64,000 nt of DNA, taken from assembly GCA_021811865.1 (NCBI GenBank), contig JAKAQB010000008.1, positions 1-64,000 of the forward strand. Direction: 5' to 3'. The notes below the pieces were generated by a model. The model made no database searches, was not told where the DNA came from, and saw only the letters and a list, made by a program, of their open reading frames with translations. The translations under genes were made by a program, and so were the position numbers. Below, piece by piece: positions 1-8,217 of the stretch. The stretch is from Actinomycetes bacterium. Lineage in GTDB: Bacteria; Actinomycetota; Acidimicrobiia; Acidimicrobiales; Palsa-688. Within the stretch, counting starts at the first letter, position 1. Every line of letters starts with the position of its first letter.

Positions 1-123
1 GGCGGGGCCGACAAGGTGGTGCTGGTCGGGATCGCCCAGGAGAAGGCTCCGGTGTGGCGGTTGTGGCCTCGTCAAACTCCTCGCGGTGCTGCGCTCCCAC
101 CACCGCTGTGGGTGGGTGGGTGA
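1..123 (+). CDS. Partial reading frame, unidentified
   Basis: An open frame enters from the left edge and stops at 121-123. It reads about 40 residues, including a protein-like stretch VVLVGIAQEKAPVWR before becoming Pro/Arg-rich. The IAQEK segment vaguely resembles a protein family seen in mobile or accessory actinobacterial DNA, but I cannot name it. It may be a genuine C-terminus or a worn remnant of a mobile gene; its position beside other decayed genes fits the latter. Confidence 0.25.
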   Translation, partial: GGADKVVLVGIAQEKAPVWRLWPRQTPRGAALPPPLWVGG

Positions 124-212
124 GGGACACGGAGCCAACACTTGGAGTGTCGAAGCGCCGAGAGAGACCGATCATCTAAGATTCCGTCACCACGGCCAAG
201 GAGGCATGGGAC

Positions 213-1169
213 ATGAGCAGGCGAACAATGAGGAGACGAGCTCTTCGCGTCGTAGCGCAAGGGGTCATCGTCGCTGCGCTCATCGTCGGCAGTGCCACCC
301 CGGCCTTTGCGGCGAAGCCCACCGGCCACGGCGGCAGTGGGGGTGGTAGGACTGCCACCCCCACTGGCAATGACGTCTCGTACCCGCAGTGCGGCAGCAG
401 CCTTCCGGCGGGCTCCGCATTCGGCATCGTCGGCGTGACGGGCGGGCTCGCCAACGACCCCAACCCCTGCTTCGGGCCGTCATCGTCGTACCCCAGCTAT
501 ACCAAGAGCGAGCTGTACTGGGCCGTCGCCTCCTCAACTGGCGGGACGAGCCAGCCCAAGGCGTCGTTGTACGTCAACACCGCCGATCCGGGGAACGTCT
601 ACAACGGCACCGTGATCGCCGACTGGCCCACCTCATCGTTGAGCACCGACCCATACGGATCGTGCACAACGACGACGGTGACGCTCACGAGCGGCACCTA
701 CACGGTCGGTGAGAACTCCGACGCCTGCGCCTGGCAGTACGGCTACAACAACGCGACCCAGGACGCGAGCTGGCTTGGATCGGCCGCAGCGGCCATCAAC
801 AGCCAGTCACCTCCTGTCACCGTCGCGGGAACGCCCGCGAGCTATCCGTGGTGGCTCGACGTGGAGACGGCAAACACCTGGCAGTCGGCCACGACGATGA
901 ATGTCGCCGACCTCCAGGGCATGATCGCCGGGCTTCAGGTCGCTGGGGCGACCACTGTCGGGGCGTACTCGACCGCCTCGCAGTGGGACACCATCACGGG
1001 GGGCACCAGCTCTGCGTCGGGATCGCTCTACCAGATTCCGAACTGGATTCCCGGAGCACGAAACCTCTCTGGCGCAGAGGCGAACTGCGCGCAAACGTCC
1101 TTCACCGAAGGCACCGTCACGGTGACGCAGTGGTTCAGCCATCCCGACGACAGCGACTACGCCTGCTGA
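213..1169 (+). CDS. Secreted glycoside-hydrolase-like protein
   Basis: 318 residues. The N-terminus has a basic n-region (MSRRTMRRR), a hydrophobic core and an AFA-A type signal peptidase site near residue 34, so export is likely. The mature part, after a Gly-rich linker, begins NDVSYPQCG and contains GIVGVTGG, LYVNTADPGN and a late WWLDVE segment. This layout recalls the GH25-like or DUF1906-like TIM-barrel domains of secreted actinobacterial proteins, where the DVE/DxE acids would be catalytic; cell-wall glycan cleavage is inferred only. Start chosen because AGGAGG lies 8-14 nt upstream. It sits left of the tRNA-Arg scar, so it may belong to an acquired element. Confidence 0.7.
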   Translation: MSRRTMRRRALRVVAQGVIVAALIVGSATPAFAAKPTGHGGSGGGRTATPTGNDVSYPQCGSSLPAGSAFGIVGVTGGLANDPNPCFGPSSSYPSYTKSELYWAVASSTGGTSQPKASLYVNTADPGNVYNGTVIADWPTSSLSTDPYGSCTTTTVTLTSGTYTVGENSDACAWQYGYNNATQDASWLGSAAAAINSQSPPVTVAGTPASYPWWLDVETANTWQSATTMNVADLQGMIAGLQVAGATTVGAYSTASQWDTITGGTSSASGSLYQIPNWIPGARNLSGAEANCAQTSFTEGTVTVTQWFSHPDDSDYAC

Positions 1170-1334
1170 GAACCTGCGGAACTGTGAGCTTCTGATTGTG
1201 GGACAGATGCTCCAGGACGTCGGATTTTCTGCTACTGCCTTGCTACTGGACGGAGTCGCACGGAGCAGATTCTGACGCACTGGAAAGACTAGACTGCGCA
1301 CCCCACCTGAGCCGCCTATATGGACCTGCCGGGA

Positions 1335-1382
1335 TGTGATTACGGATCACAAAGTTGGGGTCCGAATCCCTCCGAGCGCGCC
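1335..1382 (+). other. 3' half of tRNA-Arg(ACG): probable integration scar
   Basis: The sequence reads as an anticodon arm (TGTGA, loop TTACGGA with anticodon ACG, TCACA), a short variable region, a T arm with loop TCCGAAT, and the acceptor 3' strand CGAGCGC followed by GCC. No D arm or GCGCTCG acceptor 5' strand precedes it, so this is not a functional tRNA. A tRNA fragment running from anticodon loop to 3' end is the classic att footprint left by tyrosine-recombinase elements. No integrase is visible in the window. Confidence 0.6.
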
Positions 1383-2195
1383 GCCCGCCACGCCACGTAC
1401 CGTAAGTGCAGGTCACGGGTGTGTCGACCGCAAGGCCCCTGGCGCGGCAGAGCGCAACTTGTAACGGGCCGTGCGGAGTTTCGGGGTGCCGTGACGAGTG
1501 GTACGCGTCCATCTCGTCGACGCCGACACCGTGAGGAGCTGCCCCAAGTGGCAAGGCGGTCAGCCGGATCATCGGGCTAGCTAGCGCCGCTAACACCACG
1601 GCTGAGTCAGAGTCTGAGGAGCTCGAGGGGCAGCCCTTTACAGATCGCGTGACCAGCAGCCGGGAGCCCGATCGGGCTTCAGCCTCAGATCTCCGGGCAC
1701 TGCGCACCCAACCTGCACGCCCATGTCGCCGTCGCCTGCCCCAACCTCGTCCCCGGCGGCGACCCCGGTCACGGCCTGGTGCTGAAGGCGACGGACGCAG
1801 CCGGGTGCCGCACCGCCTGACCTGACGACCGGTTCGGTAATTCAGTGGCGGGCGACCCGAACGCCCACTTGACTCGGGCCCGTCCTCGACGCCGAGCAGG
1901 AAAGGGGGACGCCTTGCACTTCTCCCGCACGATCGCCGGCTCCCTCACCGGCGCGCGCCGGCGCTAGCTGGCTAGCGCATTCCTGCCCCTCCCGTCCGGT
2001 GCCACCGTGCACCGCCCGCCCGCCGAGGTCGATCATGCACGTCCTTCCGCTGCCTGTAGCGGAGCGCCTTGTCGCCTACCGCCGCGATCAGGTCCCCGCC
2101 AACCATCACCACCTGCGCGAGGCGCAGGTTGTCGCCTCCCTCTCCCGGGCGCGACCCCCCAACCGGGTTCCCCGGAGCTGGCGGCGACGGTACCT
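1383..2195. other. About 0.8 kb without a recognisable gene
   Basis: No frame here has convincing protein-like composition over its length. Several short overlapping open frames are GC shadows. Two short protein-like stretches exist: a plus-strand run ending near 1820 (HVAVACPNLVPGG) and a minus-strand run over about 2041-2140 (DNLRLAQVVMVGGDLIAAVG). Neither was identified. With the tRNA scar on one side and a broken glycosylase on the other, decayed accessory DNA is the simplest reading. Confidence 0.5.
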
Positions 2196-2669
2196 CTAGC
2201 CCAGCTGGTCGCCGGCCACGCGTAAGTCGGCGACCAGCGCACCGGACTCCGCTTCCCGCTCGGCGGGCTCGCGCATGCGCAGCACCATCGACGGGTGGAT
2301 GGTTCCCACCACCGCTCCCGACCAGCTTCCCACCCTCGCCCGCAGCCGGCGGTCCGCTGGGTCGTCACCCAGTAGGTCGGTCCCATCAGCGCCTGGCCAC
2401 CACCTCCGCCCGGCTCGGCGTGGCATGCATCCGCCTCGGGCCTCGGGGCGCCCACTTGAAGTGCTTCACGGCACTGGTGACCTACGGCTCCTCGCGTGCC
2501 AGGCCGCTGATCTCCAACGCCCGGTCGAGCAGCTCGCCCGCCAGTCCGACGAACAGGCGCCCCTCATGGTCCTCCGCCCTCCCCAGGGACGGTCTGGGTG
2601 GCGTGGCCGAACAGCGGGCAACGGGTCGAGCGGGGAAGCTTCGAAGCGCAGCTCGGCCAGCGTCGTCAT
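2196..2669 (-). pseudogene. Frameshifted UdgX-type uracil-DNA glycosylase
   Basis: Reading the minus strand from ATG at 2669, family-like segments occur in shifting frames: TTLAELRFEA, LFGHATQTVPGEG, GRLFVGLAGELLDRALE, then a stop followed by VTSAVKHFKW, PRGPRRMHATPSRAEVVA, and finally VVGTIHPSMVLRMRE with ALVADLRVAGDQL. These match, in order, the four-Cys/UdgX branch of uracil-DNA glycosylases. RRMHATPS corresponds to the UdgX insertion loop carrying the His that bonds covalently to abasic DNA, and TIHPS to the C-terminal catalytic motif. At least one in-frame stop and several frameshifts make it non-functional. The Cys ligands expected near the N-terminus are not clearly preserved. Confidence 0.75.
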
Positions 2670-2705
2670 GCCGGGGACCTACCCGCCGGCCGGTACCGTG
2701 GTCCG

Positions 2706-4289
2706 GTGCCTGCCACCGAGGACCTGCGGCGGGAGGCCGGGCGGCGGCGGACGTTCGCCATCATCAGCCACCCGGACGCCGGCAAGACCACGCTCACCGA
2801 GAAGTTCCTCCTCTACGCCGGCGCCGTCGTCGAAGCTGGCGCCGTGAAGGCACGCGGCGGGCGGCGGGCGGCCCGGTCGGACTGGATGGAGATCGAGCAG
2901 CGACGCGGCATCTCGGTGTCCTCGACGGTGCTGCAGTTCACCTACCGGGACCACGTCGTGAACCTGCTGGACACACCGGGGCACCGGGACTTCTCCGAGG
3001 ACACCTACCGCGTGCTGGCTGCCGCCGACGCCGCCGTCATGGTCCTCGACGCCGCCAAGGGCGTCGAGGACCAGACCCGCAAGCTCTTCGAGGTCTGCCG
3101 GGCCCGCAACCTCCCGGTGCTCACCTTCTTGAACAAGCTGGACCGACCGGGACACGATCCGCTGGAGCTGCTCGACGAGATCGAGGAGCAGATCGGCCTG
3201 GCGCCTGCGCCCCTGACGTGGCCGGTCGGCGTGCCTGGAGACTTCCGGGGAGTCGTCGACCGCCGGGACGCCACGCTGGTGCGCTACGGGCGGAGCGCCC
3301 GGGGGGCCGGAGAGGCGAGCGAGGAGCGACTGTCGGCGGCGGAGGCGGCGGCGGCGTTGGGGAAGCTGTGGGACGCTGCGCTGGAGGGCTGCGCCCTGCT
3401 CGACGAGGTCGGGGCCCGCTACGACGAGAAGCGGTTCCTCGCCGGCGAGTCCAGCCCCCTGTTCGTCGGCTCGGCCCTCACGAACTTCGGCGTGCGCCAC
3501 CTTCTCGACGCCGTCGTCGACCTGGCGCCCGCCCCGGCGCCGGCGCTCGACGCCGAGGGCGCGCATCGGCCGCTGGAAGCGCCCTTCGGCGGGTTCGTCT
3601 TCAAGGTCCAGGCCAACATGAACCCGTCGCATCGTGACCACGTGGCGTTCGTGCGTGTCTGCTCGGGGCACTTCGAGCGCGGCATGGTCCTAACCCATGG
3701 CCCGAGTGGTAGGCCGTTCGCGACGAGGTACGCCACCTCGCTGTTCGGCGCGGACCGCATCACTGTGGACGACGCCTGGCCCGGTGACATCGTCGGCCTG
3801 GTCAACGCGAGCGGGCTCCGCGTGGGAGACAGCCTCTACCAGGGGACCCCCGTCGCCTTTCCTCCGATCCCGACGTTCGCACCCGAGCTCGTCGCGAGCG
3901 CCCACCCCCGTGACCTGTCGCGGACCAAGCAGTTCCGCCGGGGTCTCGACCAGCTGGAGCTGGAAGGTGTCGTGCAGGTCCTGCACCACCTCGATGGTGA
4001 CCCCACCCCGGTTCTCGCCGCCGTCGGGCAGATGCAGTTCGAGGTGTTCGCCCACCGGATGGAGCACGAGCTCGGTGCCGCCGTGGACCTCGGCGTACCC
4101 CAGGTTCGCACCGTGCGCCGGACCGACGCCGGGACGGTGCCGAAGCTGCAGGAGGCGGGCGGCGTCGAGCTACTCGAGCGGCGCGACGGCACGCTGCTCG
4201 CCGTGTTCGCCAGCCCCTACTGGCTGGGACGCCTCGAGAGTGACCACCCTGACTGGACTTTGGAGCCGCTCGTCACCTCGTGTTCGTGA
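2706..4289 (+). CDS. prfC: Peptide chain release factor 3
   Basis: 527 residues, the usual RF3 length. It is a ribosome-bound GTPase that recycles RF1/RF2 after termination. GTPase motifs run from the N-terminus: G1 SHPDAGKTT (residues 21-29), switch I ending RGISVSST, G3 DTPGH, and G4 NKLD in the segment TFLNKLDRPG. Domains II and III follow, and the GQMQFEVFAHRM segment typical of RF3 lies near residue 440. GTG at 2706 is chosen over upstream in-frame starts because the family begins here and a TACCGT -10-like hexamer ends 6 nt before it, suggesting a leaderless message. It is intact although flanked on both sides by pseudogenes. Confidence 0.93.
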   Translation: MPATEDLRREAGRRRTFAIISHPDAGKTTLTEKFLLYAGAVVEAGAVKARGGRRAARSDWMEIEQRRGISVSSTVLQFTYRDHVVNLLDTPGHRDFSEDTYRVLAAADAAVMVLDAAKGVEDQTRKLFEVCRARNLPVLTFLNKLDRPGHDPLELLDEIEEQIGLAPAPLTWPVGVPGDFRGVVDRRDATLVRYGRSARGAGEASEERLSAAEAAAALGKLWDAALEGCALLDEVGARYDEKRFLAGESSPLFVGSALTNFGVRHLLDAVVDLAPAPAPALDAEGAHRPLEAPFGGFVFKVQANMNPSHRDHVAFVRVCSGHFERGMVLTHGPSGRPFATRYATSLFGADRITVDDAWPGDIVGLVNASGLRVGDSLYQGTPVAFPPIPTFAPELVASAHPRDLSRTKQFRRGLDQLELEGVVQVLHHLDGDPTPVLAAVGQMQFEVFAHRMEHELGAAVDLGVPQVRTVRRTDAGTVPKLQEAGGVELLERRDGTLLAVFASPYWLGRLESDHPDWTLEPLVTSCS

Positions 4290-4390
4290 TTGTCGGGATT
4301 GCCCATTTCCTGCACCCGCTCTTCCGCCACGCTCCGGTGACTTCTATGCTCCACAGCGGAAGGGAGTGGTGGAATGCGTGACGCGTCGGA

Positions 4391-4810
4391 CCGCATGAAG
4401 ACGCGCTGCTCGGCAAGCGCAGCGACGTGTCCGACGCGCACGACCGCTACGCCAACATCGAGGTGGCGTACCTGCTGCAGCGACTCGAGCGGTACGAAGG
4501 GGTAGCCGTCATGGCGACCAACCTGGTGCGCAACATCGACGAGGCGTTCCTCCGGCGACTGCACGTCGTCGTCGAGTTCCCGGTTCCCGAGGCGCCCGAG
4601 CGGCGCCGGATCTGGGCGCGTTCGCTCCCACCGGCAGCACCGCTCGGCGACGATGTCGACATCGACTTCCTCGCCCAAGAGGTGGAGGTGACGGGCGGGA
4701 CCATCCGCAACGCCGCCTTGGGCGCCGCCTTCCTCGCTGCTGAGGCGGCGACGCCGATCACCATGGCGCTCATCGTCGCCGCCCTGCGGCGGGAGCTGCA
4801 GAAGATGGGG
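4391..4810 (+). pseudogene. C-terminal remnant of an eCIS-type AAA+ ATPase
   Basis: About 140 residues survive. They start near DALLGKRSDVSDAHDRYANI, followed by VAYLLQRLERYEG, VMATNLVRNIDEAFLRRL, and the lid region PEAPERRRIW, ending ALRRELQKMG. These correspond to Walker B-adjacent, sensor 1 (ATN), arginine-finger (RR) and lid segments of the AAA ATPase (Afp15-like) found in extracellular contractile injection system loci. The N-terminal half with Walker A is missing, and no credible start precedes it. The frame is joined directly to a DUF4157 fragment, with a frame change near 4811. This looks like deletion scarring of a former locus. Confidence 0.72.
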
Positions 4811-4811
4811 C

Positions 4812-4952
4812 CTCAACGAGCGGGTTTCGGCTAAGGCGTTCACGGTCGGGCGGGACATCTTCTTCCACGGCCCAGCGCCCGACCCCACCACCTCCGGTGG
4901 CCAGGAGTTGCTGGCCCACGAGCTCACCCACACGATCCAGCAGGACGGGTAG
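4812..4952 (+). pseudogene. DUF4157 metallopeptidase fragment
   Basis: In the frame starting at 4812 the sequence reads LNERVSAKAFTVGRDIFF, then a short loop, then ELLAHELTHTIQQDG, ending at TAG 4950-4952. The HELTH zinc-binding HExxH motif followed by xxQQ, preceded by an AFTVGxDIxF strand, is the hallmark of DUF4157, a domain common in proteins linked to extracellular contractile injection systems. Only about 45 residues remain, with no N-terminal helices and no start codon, so it is a fossil. It abuts the AAA ATPase remnant, which supports a common origin. Confidence 0.72.
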
Positions 4953-5018
4953 GGCGCGGGCGCCGACACGGGGCGGCGCCGACCACTGCGGGCGGTGGCG
5001 ACTGGGGAGGGGTAACGG

Positions 5019-5065
5019 AACTTCGGAAGGTTGTTGTCGTCCAGCGACAACGCCCTTCCAAAGTT
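5019..5065 (+). repeat. Dispersed palindromic element, copy 1
   Basis: Imperfect inverted repeat: left arm 5019-5039 and right arm 5044-5065 pair at about 18 of 21 positions around a short loop. The core matches copies at 9132 and 31062 (TTGGAAGG...GTTGTCG / CGACAAC...CCTTCCAA). A motif CACGCTGAGCGGCC lies about 46 nt downstream; related motifs flank the other copies. It is intergenic, between pseudogene debris and an aminotransferase. Confidence 0.7.
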
Positions 5066-5131
5066 CGCCGGGAGTGGGCGAGGGAGGCAACGACGGGGGC
5101 CGGCGCCGACCACGCTGAGCGGCCGACCATT

Positions 5132-5200
5132 GCCCAGCCCCCCAACCCCCAGCCCCCCAACCACGCCCAGCCCCCCAACCACGCCCAGCCCCCCAACCAC
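5132..5200 (+). repeat. 18-bp tandem repeat, about 3-4 units
   Basis: C-rich direct repeats of a CAGCCCCCCAACCACGCC unit, the first copy variant and shortened, in the noncoding stretch upstream of the aminotransferase. The interval 4953-5320 contains only this array and the palindromic element; I see no gene there. Confidence 0.75.
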
Positions 5201-5320
5201 GATCGCATGCATCGCCGCCGTCAATCGCCCACCGGGCAGGGACCCGCCGTTGCCGTCTGCCAACCGTGCCGGGCCGCCCGGGCAGCGAACGGAGGTAGCC
5301 CGGCTAGGCTAGCTTGCGGT

Positions 5321-6529
5321 ATGACGACCCAGGCTCCCCCCGTCTACCGTTTCGCCCGCCGGCGCACCGGTGCCGGCGACGCGGTGAGCGCCATCCTTGC
5401 CCTGGCCGACCCCGGCTCTACGATCACCTTCTCCGGCGGCTTCCCCGACCCCGAGACGTTCCCGACCGAGGTCCTCGCCGGCCTCCTGCCCGACGCCGTC
5501 GGGGCCGCCGCCGGCGTCGCCCTCCAGTACACGGCCACGGAGGGGATGGCCAGCACCCGCCAGGCGTTGCGGCGCTGGCTGCTCGGTACCCAGGGCGCCG
5601 AGCCGGCCGACGACGAGCTCATGGTGACCAGCGGGGGCACCGAGGCGCTATCGCTGATCGCCCGCAGCCTCGTCGACCCCGGCGACCGGGTGCTGGTGGA
5701 GAGCCCCACCTACCTGGGCGCCATCACCGCCTTCAGCGGTTTCGAGGCCCAGGTGGAGGCGGTCGCCACCGACGACGAGGGCATCGACCCGGACGCCCTG
5801 CTCGCCGCCCTCCGCCACGGACCGACGCCCAAGGCCCTCTACGTCATCCCGGACTTCCAGAACCCGACGGGGCGCTGGACCACGACCGCCCGCCGCCAGG
5901 CGGTCGTCGACGCCTGCCGCCGCTACGGGGTGCCGGTGATCGAGGACGTCGCCTACCGGGAGCTCGCCTTCGAGCCCGAGCAGCGCCCGAGCCTGTGGGC
6001 GCTCGCCCCGGACGTGGTCGTCCAGGTCGGCACGTTCTCGAAGATCTTCTTCCCCGGGGTCCGCCTGGGCTGGGCGGCGGGCGCCGCCGAGCTCGTCCTG
6101 GCCATGGTCGAGGCCAAGCAGAACTCCGACCAGTGCGCCGGCGGCCTCGGCCAGTGGCTGGTCGAGCGCTACCTGGCCGGTGACCACCTCGAGGCGCGGC
6201 TCCGCCCAGCCCGCGCCCTGTACGCCCGACGTGCCGCCGCTCTCGACTCCGCCCTTGCCCGCCACCTGCCCGCGGGCTGCACCTGGACCCACCCGCAGGG
6301 CGGGTTCTTCTGCTGGGTGAGCGCCCCCGCCGGCGTCGACACCGTCGCCCTCGTGCCCCGGGCGAGGGAGCGGGGCGTGGCATATGTGCCGGGCGCGCCG
6401 TTCTTCCCCGACCGGGCCGAGTCCCGGTACCTGCGGCTTTCCTACAGCCGCGCCAGCGCCGAACAGATCGACGAGGGTGTCCGCCGCCTCGGCGGCCTGC
6501 TCGCCGGCGCCATCGAGGGGGCCCGATGA
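5321..6529 (+). CDS. PLP aminotransferase, class I/II (MocR-free, 2-aminoadipate type)
   Basis: 402 residues. Fold-type I aminotransferase domain over nearly the full length: SGGTEALSLIARSL (cofactor phosphate region), ESPTYLGAI, YVIPDFQNPTG (Asn contacting PLP), and TFSKIFFPGVRLGW with the Schiff-base Lys at residue 241. It resembles the KAT/ARO8/LysN group that transaminates aromatic or 2-aminoadipate-type acids; the exact substrate is not determinable. ATG 5321 is chosen over the longer frame because the extra 38 residues are Pro/Arg-rich and a TAGGCT/TAGCTT -10-like hexamer precedes it. Its TGA overlaps the next ATG (ATGA), implying coupling. Confidence 0.87.
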   Translation: MTTQAPPVYRFARRRTGAGDAVSAILALADPGSTITFSGGFPDPETFPTEVLAGLLPDAVGAAAGVALQYTATEGMASTRQALRRWLLGTQGAEPADDELMVTSGGTEALSLIARSLVDPGDRVLVESPTYLGAITAFSGFEAQVEAVATDDEGIDPDALLAALRHGPTPKALYVIPDFQNPTGRWTTTARRQAVVDACRRYGVPVIEDVAYRELAFEPEQRPSLWALAPDVVVQVGTFSKIFFPGVRLGWAAGAAELVLAMVEAKQNSDQCAGGLGQWLVERYLAGDHLEARLRPARALYARRAAALDSALARHLPAGCTWTHPQGGFFCWVSAPAGVDTVALVPRARERGVAYVPGAPFFPDRAESRYLRLSYSRASAEQIDEGVRRLGGLLAGAIEGAR

Positions 6530-6918
6530 CCACCCGCCTGCACTTCTCGCTCGACGGTGCCGGCGAGCCCACCGCCGCCGGGCGCTTCGTCGACGTGGAC
6601 GCCATCGAGCAGGTCGTGATCGTGCTCGACGGCAAGCTCGACGTGGACCCATGGGTGCCGCACGGCGCCCGGACCCGGGATGTGCCGTGCCTGGAGGTCG
6701 ACGTGTTCAACCCGCCTCGCGAGAGCTCCTCGATCACGCGCGCACCCAGCGTCTGGCGAAAGACGCCCCCCTCACCGACCCGACCGACGCTGCCCGCTGA
6801 TGCAGCTGGGGCTGCACGGGCGCCGCGCGCTGGTCAGGGGCAGCAACAAGGAGATCGGGTACGCGATCTTCGGGGAGCTGCTCTCCGAGGACGGCGCCGT
6901 CGTGCTCTGCGCCCGTAA
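6526..6918 (+). pseudogene. Truncated cupin-like frame
   Basis: The open frame encodes 130 residues, but only the first 70 or so look like protein. An N-terminal strand segment (IEQVVIVLDGKLDV) passes straight into PWVPHGARTRDVPCLEVDVFNPPRE, which is the C-terminal end of small cupins (VPH, then a VLDVFxPPRE strand). The middle of the barrel, with most metal ligands, is absent, and the remaining 60 residues are out-of-frame sequence over the SDR remnant. An internal deletion is the best explanation. ATG overlap with the preceding aminotransferase stop suggests it was once the second gene of that operon. Confidence 0.55.
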
Positions 6919-7111
6919 CGCCGGGGAGGTCGATGCAGCAGCCGAGCAGCTCGGCGAGCTGGTCACCGGGCGCCTCGCCGCGGGGGAAGTCCCCCTCGGC
7001 CGGTTCGGCACCACCGACGAGGTGTCGGGGGTCGTCGCCTTCCTCGCCTCGGATCGGGCGTCGAATGTGACCGGCGCCGTGGTCGGCATAGCCGGGAGCA
7101 TGGAAAGGTGA
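6800..7111 (+). pseudogene. Internally deleted short-chain dehydrogenase
   Basis: 103 residues, against about 250 for an SDR. The first half reads as the Rossmann start (GRRALVRGSNKEIGYAI, with a cofactor-loop variant) and second strand (VVLCARNAGEVDAAAEQL). It then jumps to the SDR C-terminus: VPLGRFGTTDEVSGVVAFLASDRASNVTGAVV. The NAG, catalytic Ser and YxxxK segments are missing. The frame stays open across the junction, so an in-frame deletion of roughly 450 bp is inferred. The TGA overlaps the GTG of the downstream branched-chain aminotransferase. Confidence 0.7.
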
Positions 7112-8217
7112 CCGCCACGGCCATCCCCCGCCATCTGGTCGAACCCCCGGTCCCCGCCGAGCAACGAGCGCGCCTCATGGCCGACCCCGGGTTCGGGCGT
7201 GTCTTCACCCCGCACATGGTCACCGCCTCCTACGACCCCGCCGCCGGCTGGCACGGGGCAGACGTGGTTCCCTTCGGCCCGCTGCCGCTGAGCCCTGCCA
7301 GCGCCGTGCTGCACTACGGTCAGGCCATCTTCGAGGGCCTGAAGGCATACGCCCAGCCGGACGGCTCGGTGGCGGTGTTCCGGCCGGAGGCCAACGCCGC
7401 CCGGTTCACTGCCAGCGCCCGGCGCATGGCCATCCCCGACTTCCCGGAGGAGCTGTTCCTCGCCGCCGTCGACGAGCTCGTCGACGTGGACCGGGACTGG
7501 GTGCCCGACGCCGGCGAGTCCAGCCTCTACCTGCGCCCCCTCGCATTTGCCGACGACGAGGCCCTCCCCGTCCGCCCGAGCGAGGGTTACCGCTTCGTGG
7601 TGATGGCGTCCCCCGTCGGCAGCTACTTCCCTCGTGGGGTCGCGCCCGTGACCGTGTGGCTGTCGACCGACTTCTCCCGGGCGGCACCCGGTGGCACCGG
7701 CGCCGCCAAGTGCCCGGGCAACTACGGCGGCAGCCTGCTCGCCCAGGCGCAGGCGCACGAGCACGGCTGCGACCAGGTCGTGTGGCTGGACCCGGTCGGG
7801 CACTCCCTCGTCGAGGAGCTCGGCGGGATGAACATCTTCTTCGTCGAGCGCTCCGGCGACCGTGTCACCCTCGTCACCCCCCCGCTCACCGGCACGCTCC
7901 TGCCGGGGGTCGTCCGCGCCTCGCTGCTGACCCTCGCCGGCGACCTCGGCTACGGCGCCGCCGAACAGCCCGTCACCGTCGAGCAATGGGAGGAGGGCTG
8001 CCGCTCGGGCCGGATCGCCGAGACGTTCGCCTGCGGCACGGCGGCCGTCGTGACCCCCGTCGGCGAGGTGCGCCACGCCACCGGCGGCTGGAAGGTGGGC
8101 GGCGGCAGCGCCGGAGCGATCACACTCGGGCTGCGCCGGGCGCTCCTCGACATCCAGATGGGCCGTGCCCCCGACCGTCACGGCTGGAGGCACACCGTCG
8201 CGGCTGGACGCGGCTAG
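7108..8217 (+). CDS. ilvE: Branched-chain amino acid aminotransferase
   Basis: 369 residues, fold-type IV PLP enzyme. It transfers amino groups between Leu/Ile/Val and 2-oxoglutarate, the last step of branched-chain synthesis. Family landmarks: LHYGQAIFEGLKAY, FRPEANAARF, YLRPLAFA, then AAKCPGNYGGSLLAQ with the PLP Lys at residue 201, EELGGMNIFFV, and FACGTAAVVTPVG. The GTG start overlaps the preceding stop. The stop overlaps tail-to-tail with the convergent Dabb gene. The neighbouring Lrp-type regulator on the other strand is a plausible, unproven controller. Confidence 0.93.
   Translation: MTATAIPRHLVEPPVPAEQRARLMADPGFGRVFTPHMVTASYDPAAGWHGADVVPFGPLPLSPASAVLHYGQAIFEGLKAYAQPDGSVAVFRPEANAARFTASARRMAIPDFPEELFLAAVDELVDVDRDWVPDAGESSLYLRPLAFADDEALPVRPSEGYRFVVMASPVGSYFPRGVAPVTVWLSTDFSRAAPGGTGAAKCPGNYGGSLLAQAQAHEHGCDQVVWLDPVGHSLVEELGGMNIFFVERSGDRVTLVTPPLTGTLLPGVVRASLLTLAGDLGYGAAEQPVTVEQWEEGCRSGRIAETFACGTAAVVTPVGEVRHATGGWKVGGGSAGAITLGLRRALLDIQMGRAPDRHGWRHTVAAGRG

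Noticed and set aside
72..212. c-di-AMP (ydaO-type) riboswitch before the secreted protein
   Set aside because: Expected for wall hydrolases, but none of the conserved ydaO sequence blocks could be matched.
5207..5320. N-terminal 38 residues of the aminotransferase frame
   Set aside because: Pro/Arg-rich, no Shine-Dalgarno, and the family begins at the later ATG that follows a -10-like hexamer.
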